A program made the translations under genes and the position numbers. A DNA stretch of 45,172 bases from Actinomycetales bacterium (GTDB taxonomy: Bacteria > Actinomycetota > Actinomycetes > S36-B12 > UBA5976). Under the pieces are notes generated by a model that did no database searches, had not been told where the DNA came from, and was given only the letters and a program-made list of their open reading frames with translations. Shown here piece by piece: positions 32,708 through 41,165 of the stretch; position 1 is the stretch's first letter; each line of letters starts with the position of its first letter. Location of the stretch: the NCBI GenBank assembly GCA_018969715.1, contig JAGWXT010000016.1, positions 1-45,172 of the forward strand, read 5' to 3'.

Positions 32708-33352
32708 TCAGGCGAAGATCGGGCCGACGCCGCGGGAGCGCTTGAGCTCGAAGAAGCCCGGCACTCGGGCGCATGCGACAACCCCATCCCACAATTCCAG
32801 GGCTGCCTCGCCGGTCGGCGCGGGTGAGATCACCGGACCGAAGAACGCCACACCCTCAGTGGCGATCACGGGCGTGCCCACGTCATCGCCGACGAGGTCG
32901 AGGGCAGCCCGGGTCGACCGGCGCAGGGTGTCGTCGTGGCTGGCATTGCCCGCCTCGTCGAGGAGGCTGCCGGGCAGGCCGACGTCGGTGAGGGCATCCG
33001 CGAGCAGGGGCATGGTGAGCTCCTCCCCGCGGGGGTGCAGGCGCGTGCCGATCGCGGTGTAGAGGCCCAGGGTGGCTGCCGGGTCATGGGCGGCCGCGGC
33101 GACGATGATCCGCCCGGGCCACCATGACGTGCGCAGCAACTCGATGTACTCCGCCGGCACCTCACGGCCCTCATTGAGCACGGCGAGGCTGAAGATGTGC
33201 CAGGTGATGTCGAGCGTCCGCTGCCGGGCCACCTCAAGCAGCCAGCGGGAGGTCAGCCATGCCCACGGGCAGACGGGGTCGAACCACAGTTCGACGCCAA
33301 CGGCACCGGATCGGGTCGGGTCAGCGGTGGCCTCGGAACCTGCCAGACTCAC
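32708..33352 (-). CDS. DsbA-family protein, Rv2466c-like (mycothiol-linked), CPWA active site
   Basis: 214-residue thioredoxin-fold protein with an inserted helical domain. LWFDPVCPWAWLTSRWLLEVA, split around the active site, and WHIFSLAVLNEGRE, GTPVIATEGVAFFGPV and FFELKRSRG closely follow mycobacterial Rv2466c, a mycothiol-dependent reductase. Rv2466c has CPWC, whereas here the second position is Ala (C28-P-W-A31), so the enzyme has a single active-site thiol. The start is GTG 33352, six bases after a TACGCT box (leaderless pattern). The open frame upstream is antisense to pepN and is not coding. Its location beside pepN matches mycobacteria. Confidence 0.88.
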   Translation of the reverse strand: MSLAGSEATADPTRSGAVGVELWFDPVCPWAWLTSRWLLEVARQRTLDITWHIFSLAVLNEGREVPAEYIELLRTSWWPGRIIVAAAAHDPAATLGLYTAIGTRLHPRGEELTMPLLADALTDVGLPGSLLDEAGNASHDDTLRRSTRAALDLVGDDVGTPVIATEGVAFFGPVISPAPTGEAALELWDGVVACARVPGFFELKRSRGVGPIFA

Positions 33353-33358
33353 GTGCGC

Positions 33359-33364
33359 AGCGTA
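33359..33364 (-). promoter_or_regulatory. Putative -10 of the leaderless DsbA-like gene
   Basis: Minus-strand TACGCT, six bases before the GTG at 33352; no SD is present. Confidence 0.45.
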
Positions 33365-33430
33365 ATGCGTCCCAGCAATCGGCCGACCCACCCCGCGCAA
33401 ACAGGGCACACATAGGAAAGGGGCACAGAC

Positions 33431-35995
33431 GTGAGCGAGAACCTCACCGAGCAGGAGACCGCCGATCGTGCCGGCCGGGTGCGGGCGGTCCACTACACGG
33501 TGACCCTGGACCTCACCGGTGGCGGACCCACCTTCCCCAGCACGACGGTGGTGAGCTTCGAGGCCGATCCGGGGACGACCACCTGGCTGGATCTCATCGC
33601 CGAGCGCGTCCTTGCGGTGACGGTCAACGGCACGGCGGTCGATGTCGGCACCGCCGTCGAGGGTGCCCGCATCCGCCTGCCAGCGCTCAGCGGGTCGGCA
33701 ACGGTGGAGATCACCGCCGATTGCCGCTACATGAACACCGGGGAAGGCCTGCACCGATTCGTCGATCCAGTCGACAACCGCACCTACCTCTACACCCAGT
33801 TCGAGGTCGCCGATGCGCGCCGGGTGTTCGCGGTGTTCGACCAGCCCGACATCAAGGGCACGCTGACCCTGTCGGTGCTCGCCCCAGCCGAGTGGCTGGT
33901 CGCCAGCAATGCCACCGTGCCGGAGCCGCAGCCGGTGGCGGCGGCCGCATGGTGGCACTTCCCGACCAGCCATCTGCTCCCCAGTTATGTCATGGCCCTG
34001 GTCGCCGGCCCGTATCACCGGGTGTCTGATGCGTATGAGGGACGCTATGGGCGCTACCCGCTGGCTCTGCTGTGCCGTCAGTCGATGGCCGAGCACCTGG
34101 ATGCCGCGGACCTGTTCACCATCACCAAGCAGGGCATGACGTGGTTTGAGGACCACTTCGGCATCGGCTACCCCTTCGGCGGCTATGTGCAGGCGTTCGT
34201 GCCGGAGTTCAACGCCGGGGCGATGGAGAACGCAGCACTGGTGACCCTGCGCGATGAGTACCTGTTCCGATCGCGGACGACGACGACCGCCTACGAGGTG
34301 CGTGCCAACACGATCCTGCATGAGTTGGCGCACATGTGGTTCGGCGACCTGGTGACGATGCGCTGGTGGAACGACCTGTGGCTGAATGAGTCCTTCGCGG
34401 AGTGGGCCGGGCACTGGGCCAGTGCGGGTGCAACCCGCTTCACCGAGGCGTGGACGCTCTTCCACGCCCAGCGCAAGGCCTGGGCGTATCGCCAGGACCA
34501 GCTGCCCTCCACGCATCCGATCGCGGCAGCGATGCCCGATCTGGACAGCGTCCACGAGAACTTCGACGGCATCACCTACGCGAAGGGGGCCGCCGCCCTC
34601 CGCCAGCTCGTGGCATGGGTCGGCGAGGAGAACTTCCTCACCGGGCTCCGGGAGTACTTCGCTCGCCACGCCTGGGGTAACACCACGCTGCCGGACTTCC
34701 TTGACGTGATGACCCGCGCTTCCGGTCGCGATCTCACCGAGTGGTCGCAGGTCTGGCTGGAGACATCGGGGGTCAACACCCTGCTGCCGGAGGTTGCCAC
34801 CGATGCGGCTGACGTCATCACCGGGTTCGCGATCGTCCAGCAGCCACCGCTGGTTCCCCCGGGCCTACCACCGGTACTGCGCCCACATCGGGTGCGCATC
34901 GGCTGCTACGACGAGGTTGCCGGCAGCCTCGTGCGCACGCGGACGGTCGAGCTGGACGTCACGGGCGCGCGCACTGAGGTCGCCGACCTGATCGGGCAGG
35001 TGCGCCCCGCCCTGCTGCTGCTCAACGATGACGATCTTACCTACGCGAAGATCCGGCTGGACGACACCAGCCTGGCCCGGGCGGTGGCCCAACTGGGCAG
35101 TGTCGAGTCGTCACTGTCCCGGGCCCTGGTGTGGGGAGCGGCCTGGGACATGGTGCGCGATGCCGAGCTGGCGACCGCGGAGTACGTCGATCTGGTCCTG
35201 CACAACCTGCCGCGGGAGTCCGATGTCGGGCTCATCAGCCAGACGCTGCGGCAGGTGCGCCTGGCGATCGACGTCTACCGTGCCCCGCACGAGCGTTCCG
35301 CGAGTGCCGCCCAGGTGGCAACGATGGCGTGGCAGGCCATGATGGCGGCCGGGGCCGGCAGCGACCGGCAGCTGGCCTTCGCGCGCGGGATGATCGCGCA
35401 CGCAACCGACCCATCGCAGGCCGAGTGGCTGCAGGGCCTGCTCGCGGGCACCCTTGCACCGGCGGGGCTGGCGGTGGACACCGACCTGCGCTGGGCGCTG
35501 GTGATCCGCCTGGCCGCCCTCGGGGTGGTCGAGGAGCCCGTCATCGCCGCGGAGGTCGGGCGCGATGACACCTCAGCCGGACGGGAGCGGGCGACCCAGG
35601 CGCGGGCGGCGATCCCCACCGCCGCGGCGAAGCAGTGGGCGTGGGCAACCGCCGTGACCGAGCCGGATACGCCGAATGCCCTGACCGAGGCCCTCATCGC
35701 CGGATTCATGCAGCCCGGTCAGGAGGCACTGCTGACCGAGTACCGCGAGCGCTACGCAACGCAGGTGCGGCGGATGTGGAGTGGCCGGACCCATCACATC
35801 GGCCAGCTGCTCGTCGCCGGCCTGTTCCCGGTGCTGCTCATCGACGAGGCAACGCTGGCAATGGCCGATGGGCTCCTCGCGGCGACCGGTGAGGCAACCC
35901 TGCCGACGGGGGCGGGCCGGATCGTGGCCGAGCAGCGAGACTCAGTGGCGCGGGCGATGCGGGCGCGGGCCCGGGACGCGCACCCACGCGGGTGA
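33431..35995 (+). CDS. pepN: Aminopeptidase N (M1 family)
   Basis: 854-residue zinc metallopeptidase that removes N-terminal residues from peptides. The substrate-binding GAMEN motif is at about 263-267. The zinc site HELAH is at 297-301, with the third ligand Glu about 320 in WLNESFAEW. The N-terminal beta domain includes RYMNTGEGLHRFVDP and YTQFEVADARRVFAVFDQPD, and the C-terminal helical ERAP1-like domain starts near residue 500. The length is typical of actinobacterial PepN. GTG 33431 is preceded by AGGAAAGGGG. Confidence 0.96.
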   Translation: MSENLTEQETADRAGRVRAVHYTVTLDLTGGGPTFPSTTVVSFEADPGTTTWLDLIAERVLAVTVNGTAVDVGTAVEGARIRLPALSGSATVEITADCRYMNTGEGLHRFVDPVDNRTYLYTQFEVADARRVFAVFDQPDIKGTLTLSVLAPAEWLVASNATVPEPQPVAAAAWWHFPTSHLLPSYVMALVAGPYHRVSDAYEGRYGRYPLALLCRQSMAEHLDAADLFTITKQGMTWFEDHFGIGYPFGGYVQAFVPEFNAGAMENAALVTLRDEYLFRSRTTTTAYEVRANTILHELAHMWFGDLVTMRWWNDLWLNESFAEWAGHWASAGATRFTEAWTLFHAQRKAWAYRQDQLPSTHPIAAAMPDLDSVHENFDGITYAKGAAALRQLVAWVGEENFLTGLREYFARHAWGNTTLPDFLDVMTRASGRDLTEWSQVWLETSGVNTLLPEVATDAADVITGFAIVQQPPLVPPGLPPVLRPHRVRIGCYDEVAGSLVRTRTVELDVTGARTEVADLIGQVRPALLLLNDDDLTYAKIRLDDTSLARAVAQLGSVESSLSRALVWGAAWDMVRDAELATAEYVDLVLHNLPRESDVGLISQTLRQVRLAIDVYRAPHERSASAAQVATMAWQAMMAAGAGSDRQLAFARGMIAHATDPSQAEWLQGLLAGTLAPAGLAVDTDLRWALVIRLAALGVVEEPVIAAEVGRDDTSAGRERATQARAAIPTAAAKQWAWATAVTEPDTPNALTEALIAGFMQPGQEALLTEYRERYATQVRRMWSGRTHHIGQLLVAGLFPVLLIDEATLAMADGLLAATGEATLPTGAGRIVAEQRDSVARAMRARARDAHPRG

Positions 35996-36005
35996 GCAGG
36001 CTCGA

Positions 36006-36461
36006 TCAGGGCTGATCGGCGAAGAGCACCGGCGGCGCCTGCGCGTGGTCACCGAGGACGAGGATCCCGGCGCGCAGGCCCCCGATCACATCGCCCTGGA
36101 TGAAGGCGCTGGTCATGGCCAGCGTCGCCAGCGAGCACGTCCGGTCGCCGCACAGCAGGGCGGCCCGTTCCCCGGTGACGACCTCAATGACCTGATTCTC
36201 AATGTCGACCGCGATCAGCACCCGGTTGCGCGGATCATCACAGCCCTCATGCAGCCGGGTCGCCGTCACCCTGCCGGCCGGCAGCGGGCCGAGGTAGACG
36301 CTGAAGCGGACCGATGACGCGGACTCCGCAGCCGCAATGGCCTCCGCGACCTCAAGGCGCATCGACTCGTCCAGGGCGTCACCAGGTGGCACTGGCACCA
36401 CCACGCGCCGGGCCGGGCGCGACGGCGTCACCGGTCGGGGAGGAAAGGCTCCCCGGGCCAT
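36006..36461 (-). CDS. DUF5130 (TPM-like domain) protein
   Basis: 151 residues. A Pro/Arg-rich N-terminus is followed by an alpha/beta domain: VAEAIAAAESASSVRFSVYLGPL, the VLIAVDIENQVIEVVTG strand pair and a terminal GLRAGILVLGD. This resembles a TPM-domain fold and, beside pepN, matches Rv2468c (DUF5130). Biochemical function unknown. ATG 36461 overlaps the upstream membrane-protein gene by 83 bases; GTG codons near 36404 would reduce this to about 26 and may be the real start. Ten bases from convergent pepN. Confidence 0.75.
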   Translation of the reverse strand: MARGAFPPRPVTPSRPARRVVVPVPPGDALDESMRLEVAEAIAAAESASSVRFSVYLGPLPAGRVTATRLHEGCDDPRNRVLIAVDIENQVIEVVTGERAALLCGDRTCSLATLAMTSAFIQGDVIGGLRAGILVLGDHAQAPPVLFADQP

Positions 36462-36768
36462 TGATCCAGGTCGGCGCGGTGGTCACGCGCATGAGCGCCC
36501 CGGTCCGCTGCCGCCATAGCGGCATGTAGATCAGGACGTAGATGATGCCGACGATCAGCAGCGGCACCCCGACGAAGACGACGAGCACCGCCAGCATCGA
36601 CATCGGCGCCCCCGGCTCATCCCCGGCATCGCGCTGCTGGGCGAGGGCGGGCGCTGACGACGCGAGGACGGCGCCGGCCGTGACGGTGGCGGCGGCGAGA
36701 GCGGTTGAGACGATGCGAACACCGGAGTTGACGGCGGCACGCCCATCCGCCGCTGCGCACATGGCCAT
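36379..36768 (-). CDS. Membrane protein with signal peptide and one TM helix
   Basis: 129 residues. The N-terminus has a signal-peptide shape (VRIVSTALAAATVTAGAVL then SSAPALAQQ, possible cleavage after ALA). A TM helix lies at about 57-78 (MLAVLVVFVGVPLLIVGIIY), followed by LYMPLW-like and WRQRTGALMR residues and a Pro/Gly/Ala-rich tail. It lies nine bases after malQ on the same strand and overlaps the DUF5130 gene. I do not recognise a family. A small membrane partner for DUF5130 is plausible from the overlap alone. Confidence 0.6.
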   Translation of the reverse strand: MAMCAAADGRAAVNSGVRIVSTALAAATVTAGAVLASSAPALAQQRDAGDEPGAPMSMLAVLVVFVGVPLLIVGIIYVLIYMPLWRQRTGALMRVTTAPTWINGPGSLSSPTGDAVAPGPARGGASATW

Positions 36769-36777
36769 GACAGCAGG

Positions 36778-39129
36778 CTACCGGCTGCTCGCCCCCGGCG
36801 ACCGGCCGGTCGGTGCGGCATCGCCGCGCGGATGAACGGCGTCAAGCACCGGCAGGGCCAGCCGCCATCCCGCGATCGGCTGTCCATCGCGGGTGGGAAG
36901 GTCATCCAGCCACACGGGCCAACCACCTCGGTCACTCAGCGGCACCCGCCAGTTCGGGTACTGCGCATCGGTGCCCGGCTGGTTCTGCAGGCGGCGATCC
37001 CCGGTGAGGTCGGACAGCGCCACGCACACCAGTGCCGCGGGGGTCGCCGCGAGGTAGCGATGGGCGGCGAGCAGCATCGCGGTGTCCGCGTCCAGCCCAT
37101 CCGCATCCAGCCCATCCGCATCCAGCCCATCCGCATCCAGCCCGGGTGCGTCCAGCCCGGGTCCATCAACGAGGTAGCCCGCCTCGCGCAGGGACCGCCG
37201 CCACCGATCAATGGTGGCCAGGTGGGCCCGCCAACTGTCCGCGAAGGACTCGGTGAGCAGCCCGAGGACGTTGCGCACGCGCACGTGCTCCCCCGCGAGG
37301 AACCCGGCAGTCGGCGGCGCATCGTGGGTGGTGACGGTTGCGAGGGTCGACCGCCGCCAGGTGTCCGGGGCGGGCATCCGATCCCCGTCGGGGGCGGTGA
37401 ACCACACGACATCGGTGCCGAGCACTCCCCGGCCGGTGAGGTAGGAGCGCACCCACGGCTCGTAGGTGCCGAGGTCCTCGCCGATGACCAGCGCCCCGGC
37501 GCGGTAGGCCTCAAGGACGGCGATGCCAACCAGCGCCTCGTGATCCTGGGTGACGTAGGTGCCGTCCACTGGCAGTCGACCTGCCGGCACCCACCACAGC
37601 CGGAACAGGCCGAGGATGTGATCGATTCGGACCCCGCCGCCCTCCCCCACCATCGCGCGCACCACCTCGCGGAAGGGCCGGTAGCCCGACTCGCGCAGGG
37701 CATCGGGACGCCAGGGCGGCTGATCCCAGTCCTGTCCGAGCTGGTTGTACGCATCCGGCGGGCAGCCGACGCTCATGGTCATGGCGTACATGTGCTGCTC
37801 GGCCCACGTCGCCGAACCATGGCGATGAACGCCGACCGGCAGGTCGTTGACGATTCCCAGCGCCATCCCGGCGTCGCGCGCCGTCCGCTGGGCCTGACCT
37901 CGTTGGCGGTCGCACTGCCATTGCACCCAGCAGTGGTAGTCGACCTCGTCAGCGAGGCTGGCCTGATCGCCGGCACTGAGCACACCCGGGCTGCGCAGGT
38001 GCGATGGCCAGGTGCGCCAGTCGGGTCCATGCCGGGCGGCGATCGCCATGTAGTGGGCGTGGTGGGCCAGGCCCTCGCCCATCCGGGAGCGGAAGTCGTT
38101 GAACTGCTCGACCTCGGCCGGCGCAGCGCTGAGCGTCCACCTGCGATGCGCATCGCGAAGGATGGTGCCCTTGGCCGCGGCGGCCCGGTCCCGGTCGAGC
38201 AGTCCGGCGGGGGTGTCCCACAAGCCCCGGCTGGGGGGCGGCGGTGAGGGGTGGGTGCGGGGGGCGTCGAGGGTGAGCGGGTCGAGGAAGCGACGGCTGC
38301 CGGGCAGGTAGGGCGAGTCCTCGTAGGGGGTGACCGGCACGCTCGCGCACACCGGGTTGATGAGGAGGAAGTCGCAGCCACCCTCGCGGGCAGCCCACTG
38401 GGCGAGCTGAGCCAGGTCGGTGAAGTCCCCCACCCCCTGGGAGCGACGGGAGCGGACGCTGTAGAGCTGGGCCATGATCCCCACGCGCGCCCCCGCCGCG
38501 GCCAGCGGCAGTCGCGTCGGGGTGACGATGACATGGCCCATCGCAGGATCACTCCCGGCGGGTGCAGGCCCGGCAGGCCCGGCGGGTGCAGGCCCGGTCG
38601 GTGGGCCGTCGATGTGCAGGGTGTGGTAGCCCAGCGGCAGGTCCGCGGGCAGCAGCACGGTGCCGGCGCAGCGGTAGGCGCTGCCGCGGGTGGCGGGGTG
38701 GATGCGGTCGCGCACGAGGGCAGGCCACGATGGGCGTCGCACCGGCAGCGACCGCACCGACGCGTCCTCGAGGTGGAGCGTGGCGGCACCGGGACGGAGG
38801 TGCGATGACGCCTCACCCGCCACCGTGCGAGGCATGCGCACCGCCACCAACCGGGAGGTGCCCAGGGTGAGCACCGTCACCGGTGGGAGGCACCGCTGGG
38901 AGGCGCGCGCCCGCACCGAGGCGAGGCTGGTGCGCGCCTGCGCCTCGGTCACCGCCGGCAGATCGAGGGCAGCCAGCACCGAGATCACCGCACCGGCACT
39001 CACCTGCCGTCGCCCCCTGGGTGCCGAGTACGCCACCGCCACACCCATGTGCTGTGCAAGGCGGCGCAGCCACCGACGGCGCCGGGCCGGGACCAGCCAC
39101 GCGCGGGCCGGAATGTCGACCTCAGCCAT
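36778..39129 (-). CDS. malQ: 4-alpha-glucanotransferase (amylomaltase, GH77)
   Basis: 783-residue cytosolic enzyme that transfers alpha-1,4-glucan segments between maltodextrins. An N-terminal beta-rich extension of about 210 residues, as in other actinobacterial MalQ, precedes the GH77 barrel starting near GIMAQLYSVRSRRSQGVGDF. The nucleophile Asp is in GGVRIDHILGLFRLWWVP (about 500), the acid/base Glu in VIGEDLGTY (about 550), and the third acid in TTHDAPPTAGF (about 602). A 15-bp repeat encodes a (G-L-D-A-D) tract near residue 655-680. ATG 39129 is taken; an ATG six codons upstream is also possible. No clear SD. The gene is divergent from the SDR gene. Confidence 0.93.
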   Translation of the reverse strand: MAEVDIPARAWLVPARRRRWLRRLAQHMGVAVAYSAPRGRRQVSAGAVISVLAALDLPAVTEAQARTSLASVRARASQRCLPPVTVLTLGTSRLVAVRMPRTVAGEASSHLRPGAATLHLEDASVRSLPVRRPSWPALVRDRIHPATRGSAYRCAGTVLLPADLPLGYHTLHIDGPPTGPAPAGPAGPAPAGSDPAMGHVIVTPTRLPLAAAGARVGIMAQLYSVRSRRSQGVGDFTDLAQLAQWAAREGGCDFLLINPVCASVPVTPYEDSPYLPGSRRFLDPLTLDAPRTHPSPPPPSRGLWDTPAGLLDRDRAAAAKGTILRDAHRRWTLSAAPAEVEQFNDFRSRMGEGLAHHAHYMAIAARHGPDWRTWPSHLRSPGVLSAGDQASLADEVDYHCWVQWQCDRQRGQAQRTARDAGMALGIVNDLPVGVHRHGSATWAEQHMYAMTMSVGCPPDAYNQLGQDWDQPPWRPDALRESGYRPFREVVRAMVGEGGGVRIDHILGLFRLWWVPAGRLPVDGTYVTQDHEALVGIAVLEAYRAGALVIGEDLGTYEPWVRSYLTGRGVLGTDVVWFTAPDGDRMPAPDTWRRSTLATVTTHDAPPTAGFLAGEHVRVRNVLGLLTESFADSWRAHLATIDRWRRSLREAGYLVDGPGLDAPGLDADGLDADGLDADGLDADTAMLLAAHRYLAATPAALVCVALSDLTGDRRLQNQPGTDAQYPNWRVPLSDRGGWPVWLDDLPTRDGQPIAGWRLALPVLDAVHPRGDAAPTGRSPGASSR
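37091..37165. repeat. 15-bp tandem repeat, 5 copies, in malQ
   Basis: The unit TCCAGCCCATCCGCA repeats at 37091, 37106 and 37121, with two diverged copies at 37136 and 37151. On the minus strand it encodes GLDAD/GLDAP/GLDG-type pentapeptides in a surface loop of MalQ. Confidence 0.93.
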
Positions 39130-39186
39130 AGGGGTCCAGCATCGCATCCTGCTGCCTCGCGGCCGGCGCTGTGCGAGGGTGGTGCC

Positions 39187-40743
39187 ATGCGCGAACCCGT
39201 TGCCCGCGATCTGGGCAGGATCCCCCCTCGTCCCGGCGCCGACCAGGTGGCGCCGTTGGCCCTCGTCACCGGTGCCACCGGCTATGTCGGGGGCCGGCTG
39301 GTCCCGGAACTGCTCGCCAATGGCTACCGGGTGCGGGTGCTCGTCCGGCATCCCGACCGCGTCCGCGACCACCCGTGGGCGGCCGATGTCGAGGTCGTCG
39401 CCGGTGACGCCCTCGACGCCGATGCGGTCGGCCGGGCATGCGCCGACGTGGATGTGCTGTTCTACCTCCTGCACGCCCTCGTCCTCGGCCATGGCTTCGG
39501 ACGGGTGGAGGACGAGATGGCGCAGATCGCCGCCGATGCCGCGAGCACCGCGGGGGTGCGCCGGATCGTCTACCTCGGCGGCCTGCTGCCCGGCGGCGGG
39601 CGCGGTGACGCCCGGCTCTCGGAGCACCTGTCCTCGCGGATGCGCACCGGGGAGATCCTGCGCAGCAGCGGGGTGCCGACGATCGAGCTGCGGGCGGGGG
39701 TGATCCTCGGCTCGGGCTCGACGTCATTCGAGATGCTGCGGTACCTCACCGAGCACCTGCCGGCGATGATCACCCCGAAGTGGGTGCGGACCCGCATCCA
39801 GCCGATCTCGGTGCGCGACGTCCTGCGCTACCTCGTCGGCGCGGCCGCCCTGCCGCCGGCGGTCAACCGGGCCTTCGACATCGGCGGCCCGGATGTGCTC
39901 ACCTACGAGCAGATGATGCGCCGCTATGCACGGATCAACGGGCTGGGCCGGCGGGTCATCGTGCCGGTGCCCCTGCTCACCCCCCGCCTGTCAAGCCTGT
40001 GGGTCGGGCTGGTCACCCCGGTGCCATCGGCGATCGCCAAGCCCCTCGTGCGCAGTCTGCGCAATGAGGTCGTCTGCCAGGAGCAGGACATCCGCACCCT
40101 CATCCCCGACCCCCCCGGGGGGCTGCTGGGCTTCGATGATGCCGTTGAGCTCGCCGTGCGCCGGGTGCGGGATGCCGACGTGCGCACCCGCTGGTCGTCG
40201 GCCTCGCTTCCGTGGGCACCATCGGACCCACTGCCCACCGATCCGACGTGGGCGGGCGGCAGCCTCTACGAGGACGTTCGCACCATCGAGGTGCCCGCCC
40301 CCGCCGCGGAGGTCTGGCGGGTGGTTGAGGGCATCGGTGGTGTGCACGGGTACTTCAGCATGGACTGGGCCTGGCGGGCGCGTGGCTTGCTCGACTGGGC
40401 GGTCGGCGGGGTGGGGTTGAGTCGCGGTCGCCGCGACCCCGACCACCTGCGCATTGGTGAGACCCTCGACTTCTGGCGGGTTGAGGAGCTGATCCCCGAG
40501 CGGCAACTGCGGCTGCGGGCAGAGATGAAGAATCCCGGACTGGCCTGGCTGGAGTTCACCCTCGAGCCACTGGACGGTGGGCACACCCGGCTGGTCCAGC
40601 GCGCGGTGTTCTACCCCCGCGGCCTCGGCGGGCACGCCTACTGGTGGGCGGTGGCGCCCTTCCACGGCATCGTCTTCCCGGGGATGGCGCGCAATATCGG
40701 CGAGCGTGCGGCCGCCGCCGCTCCCGTGGCCGTCGGCGGGTGA
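39187..40743 (+). CDS. NAD(P)-binding SDR fused to DUF2867 domain
   Basis: 518 residues. The N-terminal atypical SDR domain (about 20-260) has the nucleotide motif TGATGYVGGRLVPELL and NmrA-like layout, with VEVVAGDALD and RIVYLGGLLPGG. The C-terminal part (about 360-510) is a DUF2867/SRPBCC-like domain: VPAPAAEVWRVVEGIGG, then GETLDFWRVEELIPERQLRLRAEM, and FYPRGLGGHAYWW. The two-domain architecture is common in actinobacteria, with no defined substrate. ATG 39187 follows GAGG; other in-frame starts downstream are possible. The stop overlaps the globin start (GTGA). Confidence 0.85.
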   Translation: MREPVARDLGRIPPRPGADQVAPLALVTGATGYVGGRLVPELLANGYRVRVLVRHPDRVRDHPWAADVEVVAGDALDADAVGRACADVDVLFYLLHALVLGHGFGRVEDEMAQIAADAASTAGVRRIVYLGGLLPGGGRGDARLSEHLSSRMRTGEILRSSGVPTIELRAGVILGSGSTSFEMLRYLTEHLPAMITPKWVRTRIQPISVRDVLRYLVGAAALPPAVNRAFDIGGPDVLTYEQMMRRYARINGLGRRVIVPVPLLTPRLSSLWVGLVTPVPSAIAKPLVRSLRNEVVCQEQDIRTLIPDPPGGLLGFDDAVELAVRRVRDADVRTRWSSASLPWAPSDPLPTDPTWAGGSLYEDVRTIEVPAPAAEVWRVVEGIGGVHGYFSMDWAWRARGLLDWAVGGVGLSRGRRDPDHLRIGETLDFWRVEELIPERQLRLRAEMKNPGLAWLEFTLEPLDGGHTRLVQRAVFYPRGLGGHAYWWAVAPFHGIVFPGMARNIGERAAAAAPVAVGG

Positions 40744-41165
40744 CCTCCGAGGACCCGGCGGAGATGTTCACCCGCCTGGGCGGGGAGCCGTTCTTCACGG
40801 CTCTGGTGGCAGGGTTCTATGCGCGGGTCGCGGTGGACCCGGTCCTGCGTCCGATGTATCCCGAGGCGGACCTCACCGCTGCGGCCGAACGGCTGCGACT
40901 GTTCCTCATGCAGTACTGGGGTGGGCCGCAGACCTATTCGGAGCAGCGGGGCCACCCGCGACTTCGGATGCGCCATGCCCCCTTCCGCATCGACCTGGTC
41001 GCACACAACCATTGGCTGTCGTGCATGCACGACGCGCTGCTCGAGCAGCACCTGCCGGCGGACCTCGCGGAGCCGGTGTGGGAGTACCTGCGCATGGCGG
41101 CGCGGGCGATGATCAACGCCAACCCAGCCTTCGACACCGCCGGCCCCGGATCCGGCCTCCGCTAG
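40740..41165 (+). CDS. glbO: Group II truncated hemoglobin (TrHbO)
   Basis: 141-residue heme protein that binds oxygen and detoxifies NO or peroxides. Features of the O group are FYARVAVDPVLRPMYPEADL, the long motif QYWGGPQTYSEQRGHPRLRMRH (shown here only in part by its key residues), the proximal His in RMRHAPF (about 78) and the Trp at G8 in HNHWLSCMHDALL. GTG 40740 overlaps the SDR stop. Its stop TAG shares the CTAG tetramer 41162-41165 with the convergent gene's stop. Globin near pepN and DUF5130 repeats the mycobacterial layout. Confidence 0.94.
   Translation: MTSEDPAEMFTRLGGEPFFTALVAGFYARVAVDPVLRPMYPEADLTAAAERLRLFLMQYWGGPQTYSEQRGHPRLRMRHAPFRIDLVAHNHWLSCMHDALLEQHLPADLAEPVWEYLRMAARAMINANPAFDTAGPGSGLR

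Noticed and set aside
33353-34669. Long upstream extension of the DsbA-like gene
   Set aside because: The added codons are antisense to pepN and not similar to the family; a TANNNT box and GTG at 33352 fit better.
39130-39627. N-terminal extension of malQ
   Set aside because: It overlaps the divergent SDR coding region and has no GH77 or carbohydrate-binding motif.
40740-40743. Frameshift fusing SDR and globin
   Set aside because: GTGA is a normal coupled start/stop, and both proteins are complete.
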